Shown here piece after piece: positions 33,375-41,779 of a stretch of DNA of 64,000 nucleotides; the first letter of the stretch is position 1; every line of letters begins with the position of its first letter. The notes below the pieces were generated by a model, which saw only the letters and a list, made by a program, of their open reading frames with translations, searched no databases and had not been told where the DNA came from. The position numbers and the translations under genes were made by a program. Source of the DNA: Myxococcales bacterium (lineage in GTDB: Bacteria > Myxococcota_A > Polyangia > Polyangiales > Polyangiaceae); the NCBI GenBank assembly GCA_016706225.1, contig JADJKB010000025.1, positions 558,001 through 622,000 on the forward strand, in the 5' to 3' direction.

Positions 33375-34682
33375 CTAATCCGCGTCGAACGAAACCACCT
33401 CGTGCTCGCCGAGGCCGTCGATGGCGGAGCGCACTCCGTCGCCAATCTCGCTCGCGGTGCCCACCACGCTAAACAGCAGGTTGTCGGGCGAGATGCGCTC
33501 GCGGATCGCGCTGTTGACCTGGTCGAGGGTTACAGCCGCCACGTTCTCCAGGTAACCCTCGTAGTAGCCGGCGGGCAGCCCGTAGATGAGTGTGTCGAGC
33601 AGCAGGCCGACGCGCTTGCTGGGTGTATCCACCGAGAAGGCGTGGCTGCGAACCAGGTAACGCTTGGCCCACGAGAGCTCCCGCTCCGTGATGCCTTTCT
33701 CCCACCAAGCGCGGAGCAGGCCGAGCTCGACCTTGATGCAGGCCTCCGCGTCGCTGGCCTTGGGGAAGGTCCAGAGGCTGAAGGCCTGGCGGTGGCGATC
33801 GATGGGCAGGCTCGAGTACGCGCCATACGACCAGCCGCGCTTGCTGCGGATCTCCTTCATCAGACGTGCCGTGAAGGTTCCGCCGAACACCGTGTTGGCC
33901 ACGTGCAGGGCGATGTGGTCGGCATCCTTCGGGTGAGTGCCGAGGCCGCCAATCAGGATCTGAGTCTGCGTGCGCTCGGGTTTGTCCACGAGCACCAGGC
34001 TGCGGCCGCGCGGACCCTCCGGATCGGCGACCTTGTCTTCCAGCGGGGCGCCGTCCGGCAGCGCCGCCAAGAGGCGCGCCGCCACGGCCTTCGCGCGCTC
34101 CTCGTCGATGTCACCCGAGAACGCCAGCACCAGGTTCTTGCGCACGAACGCTCGCGCGTGCAGCGAACGCACGTCGTCGCCGTTCATGCCGGGCAGCGTC
34201 GAGAGTCGCCCGCTGACGGAGCGGCCGTAGGCATGGCCGGCGAACATCCGGCGCTGGAACCAGCGCCGCGCCAGCGCCCGGTCGTTGTCACGGGACTCGA
34301 CGATCTCGGCCTCGGTCTCGCGACGCAAGTGCGCAAGCTCCTCGTCCGCGAAACCCGGGCGGGCGATCACGTCGATGCAGAGATCGATGAAGGGTTCCAG
34401 GTTCCGCGCGATCACCGTGCCGTTGAAGGAGAGCGTGCTGTGGGCGATGTCCGCGCCCAGGGAGCCGCCGAGCGAGTCGACGCGGGTGTCGAGCTCCTGT
34501 TGGGTGAGTCCGCCGCCGGTTCGGCGCATGGCGCGGGTCATGAGCCGCGTCAGCCCCTCTTTTCCGGCCGGATCTTCGATGGCGCCGGTGAAGAGCGACG
34601 CACTCATGTGGACCAAGGGCAGCGCCCGGCTCGTCTCCAGGAGCACCGGTGTGCCGTTCACTTCAATCGCGGTCCCGCTCAC
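33375..34682 (-). CDS. M16 family peptidase-like subunit without the zinc motif
   Basis: 435 residues. The M16 fold is evident, with the substrate-pocket RSKRGWSYGAYS at about 280-291. The zinc site HxxEH is missing: the equivalent N-terminal position reads GLTRLMTRAMRR. It is therefore the non-catalytic partner of a processing-peptidase-like pair, as in alpha/beta MPP or bacterial PqqL-type tandem genes. Its ATG overlaps the stop of the catalytic subunit gene by four bases, consistent with a stoichiometric heterodimer. Confidence 0.85.
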   Translation of the reverse strand: MSGTAIEVNGTPVLLETSRALPLVHMSASLFTGAIEDPAGKEGLTRLMTRAMRRTGGGLTQQELDTRVDSLGGSLGADIAHSTLSFNGTVIARNLEPFIDLCIDVIARPGFADEELAHLRRETEAEIVESRDNDRALARRWFQRRMFAGHAYGRSVSGRLSTLPGMNGDDVRSLHARAFVRKNLVLAFSGDIDEERAKAVAARLLAALPDGAPLEDKVADPEGPRGRSLVLVDKPERTQTQILIGGLGTHPKDADHIALHVANTVFGGTFTARLMKEIRSKRGWSYGAYSSLPIDRHRQAFSLWTFPKASDAEACIKVELGLLRAWWEKGITERELSWAKRYLVRSHAFSVDTPSKRVGLLLDTLIYGLPAGYYEGYLENVAAVTLDQVNSAIRERISPDNLLFSVVGTASEIGDGVRSAIDGLGEHEVVSFDAD

Positions 34683-36058
34683 TCTGCTGCCTCTTTCTTG
34701 TCGCCCATCTGGGCGCGCACCAAGATCACGGTTCGCTGCTCGCGGCGCAGATAACGACGCGCCACGCGTCTGAGGTCACTCGCGGTGACCCGGGACAGAT
34801 CGTCGAGGCGCTCGAACGCGGCCCCGGGGCGGCCCAGCACCGTGTCGTAGAACCCGATCGTCGAGGCCTTGCCGTCCGCGCTGTCGAGGCCCGCGATCAC
34901 GGAGAGCTCGAGCCGGGCGCGGGCTCGTTCGATTTCGTCATCCCCGATCGCCTCGGTCTGCACACGGTCGAACTCGCTGTCGACCGCCTCGAGCAGCGCC
35001 TCGGCCTTCACGTCGCCGCGCGCCGAGGCGAAGATCTCCATCAGGCCGGGATCGCGAAACGGACCCACGAACACCCGCACGTCGCTGGCGATCTCGAGCT
35101 TGCGGATCAGGAGCTGGTGCAGTCGGCTGGCCCGCCCGCCGAAGAGCACCTCGCTCAGCAGCGTCAGCGCCGGGTGATCGAAGTCCCCCATGGCGGGGCA
35201 GTGGTAGCCCACGGTCAGCTTCTCGGTGGCGGTGGGTTTCATCACCTCCGCCCGGCGCTCTTCCACCTGTGGCGGCTCCGGACGCACGTCCTCGAGCGGT
35301 AACTTCGACGCCGGCAGGTGCCCGTACGCCTTCTGAATCCGCGGCAACAGCTTCGCCTCCGTCACGTCTCCGACCACGACGATGCAGGCGTTGTTCGGTG
35401 AGTAATACGTGCGATAGAACTCCTCGCAGTCGTCGGTCGTGAAACCCTCGATGTCCGCCATCCAGCCAATGGTCGGCCACTTGTACGAGTGCTCACGGAA
35501 GGCCGTCGACCACAGCACCTCGCTCACGGAGCCCTCGACGTCGTCATCCACACGGTAGCGGCGCTCGTTAGCGACCACCTCTTTTTCACTGGTGACCTGC
35601 GGGTCCCGGAGTACCAGGCGCGACATCCGCTCGGCCTCCAGGCGAATCACCAGAGCGAGCTGATCTTTCGGGACCGCGATGTTGTACTGAGTCCAGTCGA
35701 GCCAGGTTGCAGCGTTGCTCTCCGCACCGGCCTCTTCCAGCTTGCGATCGAACTCGCCGGCCCGCAGACCCTCGAGCTCGTTGAACATCAGGTGCTCGAA
35801 CAGGTGAGCGAGCCCGGTCTTGCCCTCGCGCTCGTGGCGCGAGCCCACGCGGTACCACGTGTGGTAGGCGACGACCGGCGCAGAGTGGTCCTCGGACAGC
35901 AAGACCTCGAGGCCGTTGCCGAGGCGGAAGCGCTCGACCCAGAGCGCCGGGCCGAAGGCGGAGCTCTGCACGTGACGCAGCTGAGCGTTTTCGGGCTTGC
36001 CCGCGTTGAGCAGGGCCAGCCGTCTTTCTCGGGCGCGGTTCGACATCTCCCGCAACAT
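34679..36058 (-). CDS. M16 family zinc peptidase, catalytic subunit
   Basis: 459 residues. The inverted zinc motif HLFEH is at 85-89 (His85, Glu88, His89), with the distal ligand Glu165 in SEKEVVANERRYR. The rest follows the MPP-like two-lobe layout. Start at 36058, with 36046 as an in-frame alternative. No signal peptide, so it may be cytoplasmic. With the overlapping inactive partner downstream it forms a typical M16 pair that degrades small peptides. Confidence 0.9.
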   Translation of the reverse strand: MLREMSNRARERRLALLNAGKPENAQLRHVQSSAFGPALWVERFRLGNGLEVLLSEDHSAPVVAYHTWYRVGSRHEREGKTGLAHLFEHLMFNELEGLRAGEFDRKLEEAGAESNAATWLDWTQYNIAVPKDQLALVIRLEAERMSRLVLRDPQVTSEKEVVANERRYRVDDDVEGSVSEVLWSTAFREHSYKWPTIGWMADIEGFTTDDCEEFYRTYYSPNNACIVVVGDVTEAKLLPRIQKAYGHLPASKLPLEDVRPEPPQVEERRAEVMKPTATEKLTVGYHCPAMGDFDHPALTLLSEVLFGGRASRLHQLLIRKLEIASDVRVFVGPFRDPGLMEIFASARGDVKAEALLEAVDSEFDRVQTEAIGDDEIERARARLELSVIAGLDSADGKASTIGFYDTVLGRPGAAFERLDDLSRVTASDLRRVARRYLRREQRTVILVRAQMGDKKEAAE

Positions 36059-36109
36059 AGTCCAAGACGGCCGCTCGGGAAGGGGCGAGCGTGCCTCGGC
36101 GCGGCAGTC

Positions 36110-37918
36110 TCAGTCGTCGTCGAGCTTGAGGATCGCGAGGAACGCTTCCTGGGGCACCTCGACGCTGCCCACGGACTTCATCCGGCGTTTGCCCTCTTTT
36201 TGCTTCTCCAGGAGCTTGCGCTTGCGGCTGATGTCACCGCCATAACACTTGGCCGTGACGTCCTTGCGCAGTGCGCGCACGGTCTCGCGGCTGATCACCT
36301 TGCTGCCGATCGCCGCCTGGATGGCGACCTCGTACTGCTGCTGCGGGACCAGCTCCTTGAGCTTCTTCGCCAGCGCCCGACCGCGCGCGTAGGCGTTCGC
36401 TCGGTGGACGATCACGCTGAGTGCGTCGAGGGCCTCGCCGTTCAATAGCATGTCGAGCTTCACCAGATCGTCCTGGGTGTACCCCACGAACTCGTAGTCC
36501 ATGCTCGCGTAGCCCCGCGTCGCGCTCTTCAGTTTGTCGTGAAAATCCAGGATCACCTCGGCCAGCGGCAGCTCGTAGGTGATCACGACGTGGGTCTGAG
36601 CGGCGAAGTGGATGCCCTTCTGCACGCCGCGCCGATCTTCACACAGCGCCACTGCCGCGCCGACGAACTCGGCGGGGGTGTGCAGCGTGACCTTCATGAT
36701 CGGCTCCTCGATCTGCGCGAGGTCGCCGACGGGCGGCATCTTGCTCGGATTGTCCACCATCACCACGTCGCCGTTCCGCTTCGTGGCGCGATAGACCACG
36801 CTGGGGGCGGTGGTGATGAGGTCGAGGTTGTACTCGCGCTCCAGCCGCTCCTGGATGATTTCCATGTGGAGCAGGCCGAGGAAACCGCAGCGAAAGCCAA
36901 ACCCGAGGGCGTCGGAGGTGTCGGGCTCGAAGTGGAACGAGGCGTCGTTCATGTGCAGCTTCGAGAGTGCGTCGCGTAGGTTCTCGTACTCGGCCGAGTC
37001 GGTCGGGAAGATGCCGGCGAAGACCATCGGCTTGACCTCCTTGAACCCCGCGAGCGCCTTGTCGGTGGGGCGCGCAGCGAGGGTGATGGTGTCGCCGATC
37101 TTGGTGTCTTCAGTGGTCTTGATGTTGGCCGCAACGAACCCGACCTCGCCTGGGCCGAGGGCGTCGAGCGCGACGGGGTGGGGGTTGAAACAGCCGATGG
37201 CCGTCACCTCGTAGTTGCGCCCGGTGGCCATGAACTGGATCTTGTCGCCTCGGTTGAGCACACCGTCGATGACCCGGACCATCACCACGGCGCCGCGGTA
37301 GCTGTCGTACCAGCTGTCGAAGATCAGGGCTGCCAGGGGTTTTTCGGGGTCGCCCTTCGGCGGCGGGATGCGGTCGACGACGGCCTGCAAGATCTCCGGC
37401 ACGCCCAGGCCGGTCTTGCCGCTCGCCAGAATGGCGCCGCTGCAGTCGAGACCGATGACGTCCTCCACCATCTGCGCGGCGCGATCGACGTCGGCCGAAG
37501 GCAGGTCGATCTTGTTGAGGACCGGGATAATTTCGAGGTGATTGTCGAGCGCGAGATAGACGTTGGCGACCGTCTGAGCCTGAACACCCTGCGTTGCATC
37601 CACGATCAGCAGCGCGCCTTCGCCTGCTGCCAGGCTGCGGCTGACTTCGTAACTGAAGTCGACATGGCCGGGTGTGTCGATGAGCTGAAGCTGATAGTCC
37701 TCGCCGTCGGCGGCCTTGAAGCGCAGGCGTACGCTCTGGGCTTTGATGGTGATTCCGCGCTCGCGCTCGAGCTCCAGCTTGTCGAGAAACTGGTCGACCT
37801 TCTCCCGCTGCGTGATGGCGCCGGTGACCTCGAGGATGCGATCAGCCAGCGTCGACTTTCCGTGGTCGACGTGGGCGATGATCGAAAAATTCCTGATTCT
37901 GCGGGTCGGGGTGGGCAT
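36110..37918 (-). CDS. lepA: Elongation factor 4 (LepA), translational GTPase
   Basis: 602 residues. GTPase motifs: AHVDHGKST at 15-23, DTPGHVD, NKIDLP. It has the LepA-specific C-terminal domain with YASMDYEFVGYTQDDLVKLDMLLNG and the basic end (ISRKRKLLEKQKEGKRRMK). LepA acts on ribosomes stalled in translation or during initiation. Length is exactly the family norm. Solitary transcription unit on the minus strand. Confidence 0.97.
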   Translation of the reverse strand: MPTPTRRIRNFSIIAHVDHGKSTLADRILEVTGAITQREKVDQFLDKLELERERGITIKAQSVRLRFKAADGEDYQLQLIDTPGHVDFSYEVSRSLAAGEGALLIVDATQGVQAQTVANVYLALDNHLEIIPVLNKIDLPSADVDRAAQMVEDVIGLDCSGAILASGKTGLGVPEILQAVVDRIPPPKGDPEKPLAALIFDSWYDSYRGAVVMVRVIDGVLNRGDKIQFMATGRNYEVTAIGCFNPHPVALDALGPGEVGFVAANIKTTEDTKIGDTITLAARPTDKALAGFKEVKPMVFAGIFPTDSAEYENLRDALSKLHMNDASFHFEPDTSDALGFGFRCGFLGLLHMEIIQERLEREYNLDLITTAPSVVYRATKRNGDVVMVDNPSKMPPVGDLAQIEEPIMKVTLHTPAEFVGAAVALCEDRRGVQKGIHFAAQTHVVITYELPLAEVILDFHDKLKSATRGYASMDYEFVGYTQDDLVKLDMLLNGEALDALSVIVHRANAYARGRALAKKLKELVPQQQYEVAIQAAIGSKVISRETVRALRKDVTAKCYGGDISRKRKLLEKQKEGKRRMKSVGSVEVPQEAFLAILKLDDD

Positions 37919-38001
37919 GCGCCGCCGTTCTGGCGAAGAGAGAAGGACTCGCGCGTTTAGCCCGTCGGGCCACTCCCGACCAGACCTTCGGCGAGTTTCC
38001 G

Positions 38002-38208
38002 TCAGCCCTTCTTGCCGGTCTTGCCCGCCGGCGCGTCGGCCAGTGTCATTTGCCCGGGCAAGGCGTGCTCGTAGCGTTTCAGCACGAGATCGATGCCTTC
38101 GCGAATGTACACAGCCACCGGGACTTTCGTGCGGTTGTGCAAGAGATGCAGGCGCTCGTTCTGCTCGGGCGTGATGTAGACGGTCGTTGAAATCTTCTTA
38201 CGCGACAT
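38002..38208 (-). CDS. Ribbon-helix-helix DNA-binding protein
   Basis: 68 residues. N-terminal basic beta strand (KKISTTVYITPEQ), then helix (NERLHLLHNRTKV), turn and second helix (PVAVYIREGIDLVLKRY), the complete MetJ/Arc/CopG fold, with a short Ala/Gly/Lys tail. It is likely a small repressor. A strong sigma70 promoter sits 33 bases upstream. No toxin gene is next to it. Downstream of it on the same strand is lepA, about 84 bases away. Confidence 0.85.
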   Translation of the reverse strand: MSRKKISTTVYITPEQNERLHLLHNRTKVPVAVYIREGIDLVLKRYEHALPGQMTLADAPAGKTGKKG

Positions 38209-38240
38209 CGTGCGAGATCCGGGCGCAAGTGCCAGCCGTT

Positions 38241-38269
38241 ACAATAGATGCCAATATGTCGGTTGTCAA
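38241..38269 (-). promoter_or_regulatory. Consensus sigma70-type promoter for the ribbon-helix-helix gene
   Basis: On the minus strand TTGACA (38269-38264) and TATTGT (38246-38241) are separated by exactly 17 bases. The predicted start is about 38234, a leader of roughly 26 nt before the ATG at 38208. The region is AT-rich against its surroundings. Confidence 0.75.
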
Positions 38270-38463
38270 TCGGCCGGAGGGGCATCAATTGTCGGAATTT
38301 AAAAGAAAAAACAGCGAAATTGCGGCCTGCTGGCCGGCCATTCGCCCGTCGGAAATGCCAACCGGGATCCGGTGTCCCGGCCTCGCGGGCTGAGGTAGGA
38401 TGTCGCGCTTCGTGGTGCTAAGTCGGGGGCTCGCGCTTGGTGTTTCTTGAACGGAACTCGAAC

Positions 38464-39210
38464 ATGAAAAGCATTCGGCGGGCTGGGTCCGCAATCGCGG
38501 CGCTCTGCATGCTCGCGTTTCAGTCAGGCTGTAGTCAGTCAGTACAAGCCGGGGCCAAGTCCGCCGACGGCAGTCCGCAGCGACGCGACACACGAATCGT
38601 GCACGAGGACTGCGACATCAAGTCTGCGGAGAAGCTCGACGCAAACGCGGACGGCAAGCCGGACGTGTGGATGGTCAAGAGCGGTGGGCGTGAGGTGTGC
38701 CGGGCCGTGGACCTGAACTTCGACGGAAAGATCGACGGCTACTCGTACTTCGACGGCGCGGGCCAGCTCGTGCGTCGCGAGCGTGACTACGACCGCGACG
38801 GGAAGATCGAAGAGATCTCGCTCTACAAGGGTGGCGCGCTCGTCGAGCAGCAGCGCTCCACGACCCTGGCCGACAGGCTCGACACCTGGGCGTTCTTCCA
38901 GGGTGGCAAGCTGACTCGGACCGAGCGCGACTCCGACGGCGACGCGATCGTCGATCAGTGGTGGGAGTTCACCCAGAGCAACGACAAGTGCCCGATGATC
39001 CACTCCGACGTCGATGGCGATGGCCGCCCGGATCCGGGCGCCACCATCGACTACTGCAAACAGACGGGCTACGTGCCGCCGTCGCGTGGTGGAGCGGCCA
39101 CGACCAAACACACCTTCGAGCGCCCCGGTGGGCTGCCGGAGGAAATGGAAAACAAGGAAGCGCCGGACCCGTCCGGTGGCGAAACACCGAAGAAAGAGCA
39201 GAAGAAGTGA
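38464..39210 (+). CDS. Lipoprotein with EF-hand-like Asp repeats (1)
   Basis: 248 residues from ATG 38464. The lipobox is FQSGC (Cys23). The mature part carries five D-x-[DN]-x-D-G-type loops: DANADGKPDVW, DLNFDGKIDGY, DYDRDGKIEEI, DSDGDAIVDQW, DVDGDGRPDPG. These are spaced by beta segments, as in thrombospondin-3/dockerin-like calcium-binding repeats, and end in a Lys/Glu-rich tail. It likely binds calcium at the cell surface. The downstream gene is a related lipoprotein whose start overlaps this stop (GTGA). Confidence 0.82.
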   Translation: MKSIRRAGSAIAALCMLAFQSGCSQSVQAGAKSADGSPQRRDTRIVHEDCDIKSAEKLDANADGKPDVWMVKSGGREVCRAVDLNFDGKIDGYSYFDGAGQLVRRERDYDRDGKIEEISLYKGGALVEQQRSTTLADRLDTWAFFQGGKLTRTERDSDGDAIVDQWWEFTQSNDKCPMIHSDVDGDGRPDPGATIDYCKQTGYVPPSRGGAATTKHTFERPGGLPEEMENKEAPDPSGGETPKKEQKK

Positions 39211-39971
39211 GACCGCTCCTCAGCTTCGGTGCGCTCGCCGCCTGCGCGGCGGCGGGTCTCTTCGTCGCCTGCGGCGGCAGCGAGCCACCCCGCCCGAAGA
39301 ACGTCAAAGATCGCGGCAGCGCCGTCGACAAACGCGGCTCGGACGACCGTTCGCAGTGTGACTTCAAGGGTCGCAAGGATCGCGACGTCCAGGAGACGAC
39401 GGGCCCGGGTGCGATCCAGCCCAACATTCGCCGCGTGTTCGCCATCATTGGCATCGGTGAAGACGCGCGTCGTGTGCTCCTGTGCCGGGAGGTCGACACC
39501 AACCTCGACGGGTTGAAGGACGTCGTGCGCGTGTACAACGACAAGGGCGAGGCCATCGCGGAGAAGGCCGACACCGACGGCGACGGCCGCGTCGACACCT
39601 GGATCCAGTTTGCCCGCGGTCGCATCGCGAAGGTGGAGCAAGATACGAGTGGCGATGGGCTACCGGACGAGATCCGGTTCTACGTCGACGGTCAGCTGAG
39701 CCGCGTGCAGCGCGACACCAACCACAACGGCAAACCCGACGTCTGGGAGATCTACGAAAAGGGTCGACTGCAGCGCATGGGTGTCGACCTCGATCACGAC
39801 GGCCACGTCGATCGCTGGGACCGCGATGAAGAGGCGGCGCGAGCCGCCGAGCAGGCGGAGCGCGACGAAGAGGAGAAGCAGGCGAAGGAAGCCGCGGCGG
39901 ATGCCGGGGCATCCGAGGCCGGCGCCTCGGATGCGGCCACCGACGCCCACGTGAGCGCGCGGAAGCGTTGA
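39207..39971 (+). CDS. Lipoprotein with EF-hand-like Asp repeats (2)
   Basis: 254 residues starting at GTG 39207, overlapping the preceding stop. The lipobox is FVAC (Cys22). Calcium-loop-like repeats: DTNLDGLKDVV, DTDGDGRVDTW, DTSGDGLPDEI, DTNHNGKPDVW, DLDHDGHVDRW. The C-terminal tail is Glu/Ala/Arg-rich. It repeats its neighbour's architecture and shares its loop pattern, so the pair likely arose by duplication and works together. Confidence 0.82.
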   Translation: MRPLLSFGALAACAAAGLFVACGGSEPPRPKNVKDRGSAVDKRGSDDRSQCDFKGRKDRDVQETTGPGAIQPNIRRVFAIIGIGEDARRVLLCREVDTNLDGLKDVVRVYNDKGEAIAEKADTDGDGRVDTWIQFARGRIAKVEQDTSGDGLPDEIRFYVDGQLSRVQRDTNHNGKPDVWEIYEKGRLQRMGVDLDHDGHVDRWDRDEEAARAAEQAERDEEEKQAKEAAADAGASEAGASDAATDAHVSARKR

Positions 39972-39975
39972 GCCG

Positions 39976-41154
39976 ATGAAAACGCCTGGACCCACTCGGT
40001 CGAGGCTCGAGCGCTTGCAGAAGGTGCTGAGCCGAGCCGGCGTCGCCTCGCGTCGCAAGGCCGAGGAGCTGATCCTGGCTGGCCGAGTGCGGGTCGGGGG
40101 ACGGGTCGTGACCGAGCTCGGCACGCGGGTCGACCCCGAGCACGATCGCGTCGAGCTCGATGGCAAACGGCTGATCGCCGAACAGCGCGCGTACATCGTG
40201 CTGCACAAACCCCGGGGGGTGATGTGCACCATGAGTGATCCGGAAGGGCGCCCCACGGTGGCGGAGCTCGTGCGCGGCGTCGGCGCGCGAGTCGTGCCCG
40301 TCGGCCGTCTCGACTTTCACACGAGCGGGGTGCTGCTCCTGACCAACGACGGTGATTTCGCCGCTGTGCTGGGTCACCCGAGCAAAGAAGCGCCGAAGAC
40401 CTACGTCGCCAAGGTGCGCGGGGTCGTCGATGCCGATGCCCTGGCGCGACTCGGCGAGAGCATCGAGATCGACGGTCGCGCGACACGCCCCGCGTCGGTG
40501 ACCCTCATTCGACTCGAGGGGGACAAGAGCTGGATCGAGGTGACGCTGCGCGAAGGCCGCAATCGGCAGGTCCGGCGTCTGGGTGACAGCGCGGGACTGC
40601 CGGTGCTGCGGCTGGTGCGCCAGAGTTTTGCGGGCGTCGACGCGGCAGGCCTTCGCCCGGGTGAGTGGCGGCACCTGACGGTGGACGAGCTGACGGAGAT
40701 CAAGCGCGAGTTCGGCGTACCGAAGCGTGTGCGCGGTGTGGAGATGGTCGCCGGCGTGCACGGTAAGCTTGCGACGCGCGCTCCGACCGGAGATCGCAAA
40801 CGCCAGGCCGAGGCGCAGGCGGCGCGGCGCGGCCGGGGTGACGAGTCGGAGCGGGCGAAGGGCTGGGGCGCGAACAGCTACCCCCGGGCCGACGAACGCG
40901 ACCCCCGCGCGACGCGCGGCGGTGGACCCTGGCGCACGGCGGACGAACGTCGTCCCGAGCGGTCTCCGCATGCAACGGGACCCGGTTCGCGCGCGCGTGC
41001 CGGCGCGGAGCGCGATCGCGCGCGGCCTTCGACGGAGCGTTCGGCTCGCCCGACCGGAACCGGATCACGTTCGGCGCCGGAGCGGGCACGGCCCGGCGCG
41101 GCGCCCGTCAAGCGTCACAAACGCGCTTCATCGAGCGGTCGTGGGCGCGGCTGA
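39976..41154 (+). CDS. RluB/RsuA-type pseudouridine synthase with basic low-complexity tail
   Basis: 392 residues. An S4 domain (LQKVLSRAGVASRRKAEELI, residues 14-33) precedes the synthase. The catalytic Asp113 is in GRLDFHTSGVLLLTNDG, and the late REGRNRQVRRL motif is present. The RsuA/RluB/RluE family usually ends near residue 250. Here a 140-residue Arg/Gly/Asp-rich tail follows, possibly RNA-binding. The last 47 bases overlap the convergent DUF2238 gene. Starts 5 bases after the second EF-hand-like lipoprotein. Confidence 0.92.
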   Translation: MKTPGPTRSRLERLQKVLSRAGVASRRKAEELILAGRVRVGGRVVTELGTRVDPEHDRVELDGKRLIAEQRAYIVLHKPRGVMCTMSDPEGRPTVAELVRGVGARVVPVGRLDFHTSGVLLLTNDGDFAAVLGHPSKEAPKTYVAKVRGVVDADALARLGESIEIDGRATRPASVTLIRLEGDKSWIEVTLREGRNRQVRRLGDSAGLPVLRLVRQSFAGVDAAGLRPGEWRHLTVDELTEIKREFGVPKRVRGVEMVAGVHGKLATRAPTGDRKRQAEAQAARRGRGDESERAKGWGANSYPRADERDPRATRGGGPWRTADERRPERSPHATGPGSRARAGAERDRARPSTERSARPTGTGSRSAPERARPGAAPVKRHKRASSSGRGRG

Positions 41155-41740
41155 CGAAGACGAGCGCGATCACCGAGCCGACCAGGGCGAGGAACATGTC
41201 CCACTGGGCGTCCCAGACGTCGCCCTGGCTGCCGAGGAACGCTTGCCCAACGTCCGAGGCAACGAGCAGCGTGGTCCACCACTCGATCAGCTCCCAGAAC
41301 GCGCCGAACGACAGGCAGATGTTGCACACGATGAACGCGAGCCACTTGCCGCGCGTGAGCGGAGAGGTGCGCAGCAAGATTTCGCGCGCGTACAGCGCGG
41401 GAAAGAACCCGAGCGCGAGATGTCCGATCCTATCGTAGTGGTTGCGTGAGAGGTGGAAGTGGTCGCGTGCCCAGTCGCCCAAGGGGGTGAGCGCGTAGGT
41501 GTAGTAGCCGCCGTAGATCAGGATGGTCAGGTGTACGAACACACAGACGTAGACCAGGTTGGACATGCGAAAGCGTCGATAGACGGCGGCGAGCGCGGCG
41601 ATGCCGGCCAGCCCGGGGCCCACCTCGAGCAGCCAGCTGACTCGCCCCGCGGGCGGGCTCCAGAGCGTTGCGATGCAGAGCAGCGCTGCAGTCACCGCGA
41701 GCACCAACGGGAGACGGTGACCGGGGGTCGAGCTTTGCAT
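41108..41740 (-). CDS. YjdF-type DUF2238 membrane protein
   Basis: 210 residues with about six membrane segments. DUF2238 landmarks: NLVYVCVFVHLTILIYGGYYTYA, the LSRNHYDRIGHLALGF stretch, ELIEWW, and DVWDAQWDMFLALVGS with conserved acidic residues. The function is unknown. Its C-terminus overlaps by 47 bases the 3-prime end of the RluB-type gene, convergent. Confidence 0.88.
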   Translation of the reverse strand: MQSSTPGHRLPLVLAVTAALLCIATLWSPPAGRVSWLLEVGPGLAGIAALAAVYRRFRMSNLVYVCVFVHLTILIYGGYYTYALTPLGDWARDHFHLSRNHYDRIGHLALGFFPALYAREILLRTSPLTRGKWLAFIVCNICLSFGAFWELIEWWTTLLVASDVGQAFLGSQGDVWDAQWDMFLALVGSVIALVFVSRAHDRSMKRVCDA

Positions 41741-41779
41741 GCTCGAGAGGGTACCCGTGCCGGCCGGCGTGGGCCGAGT

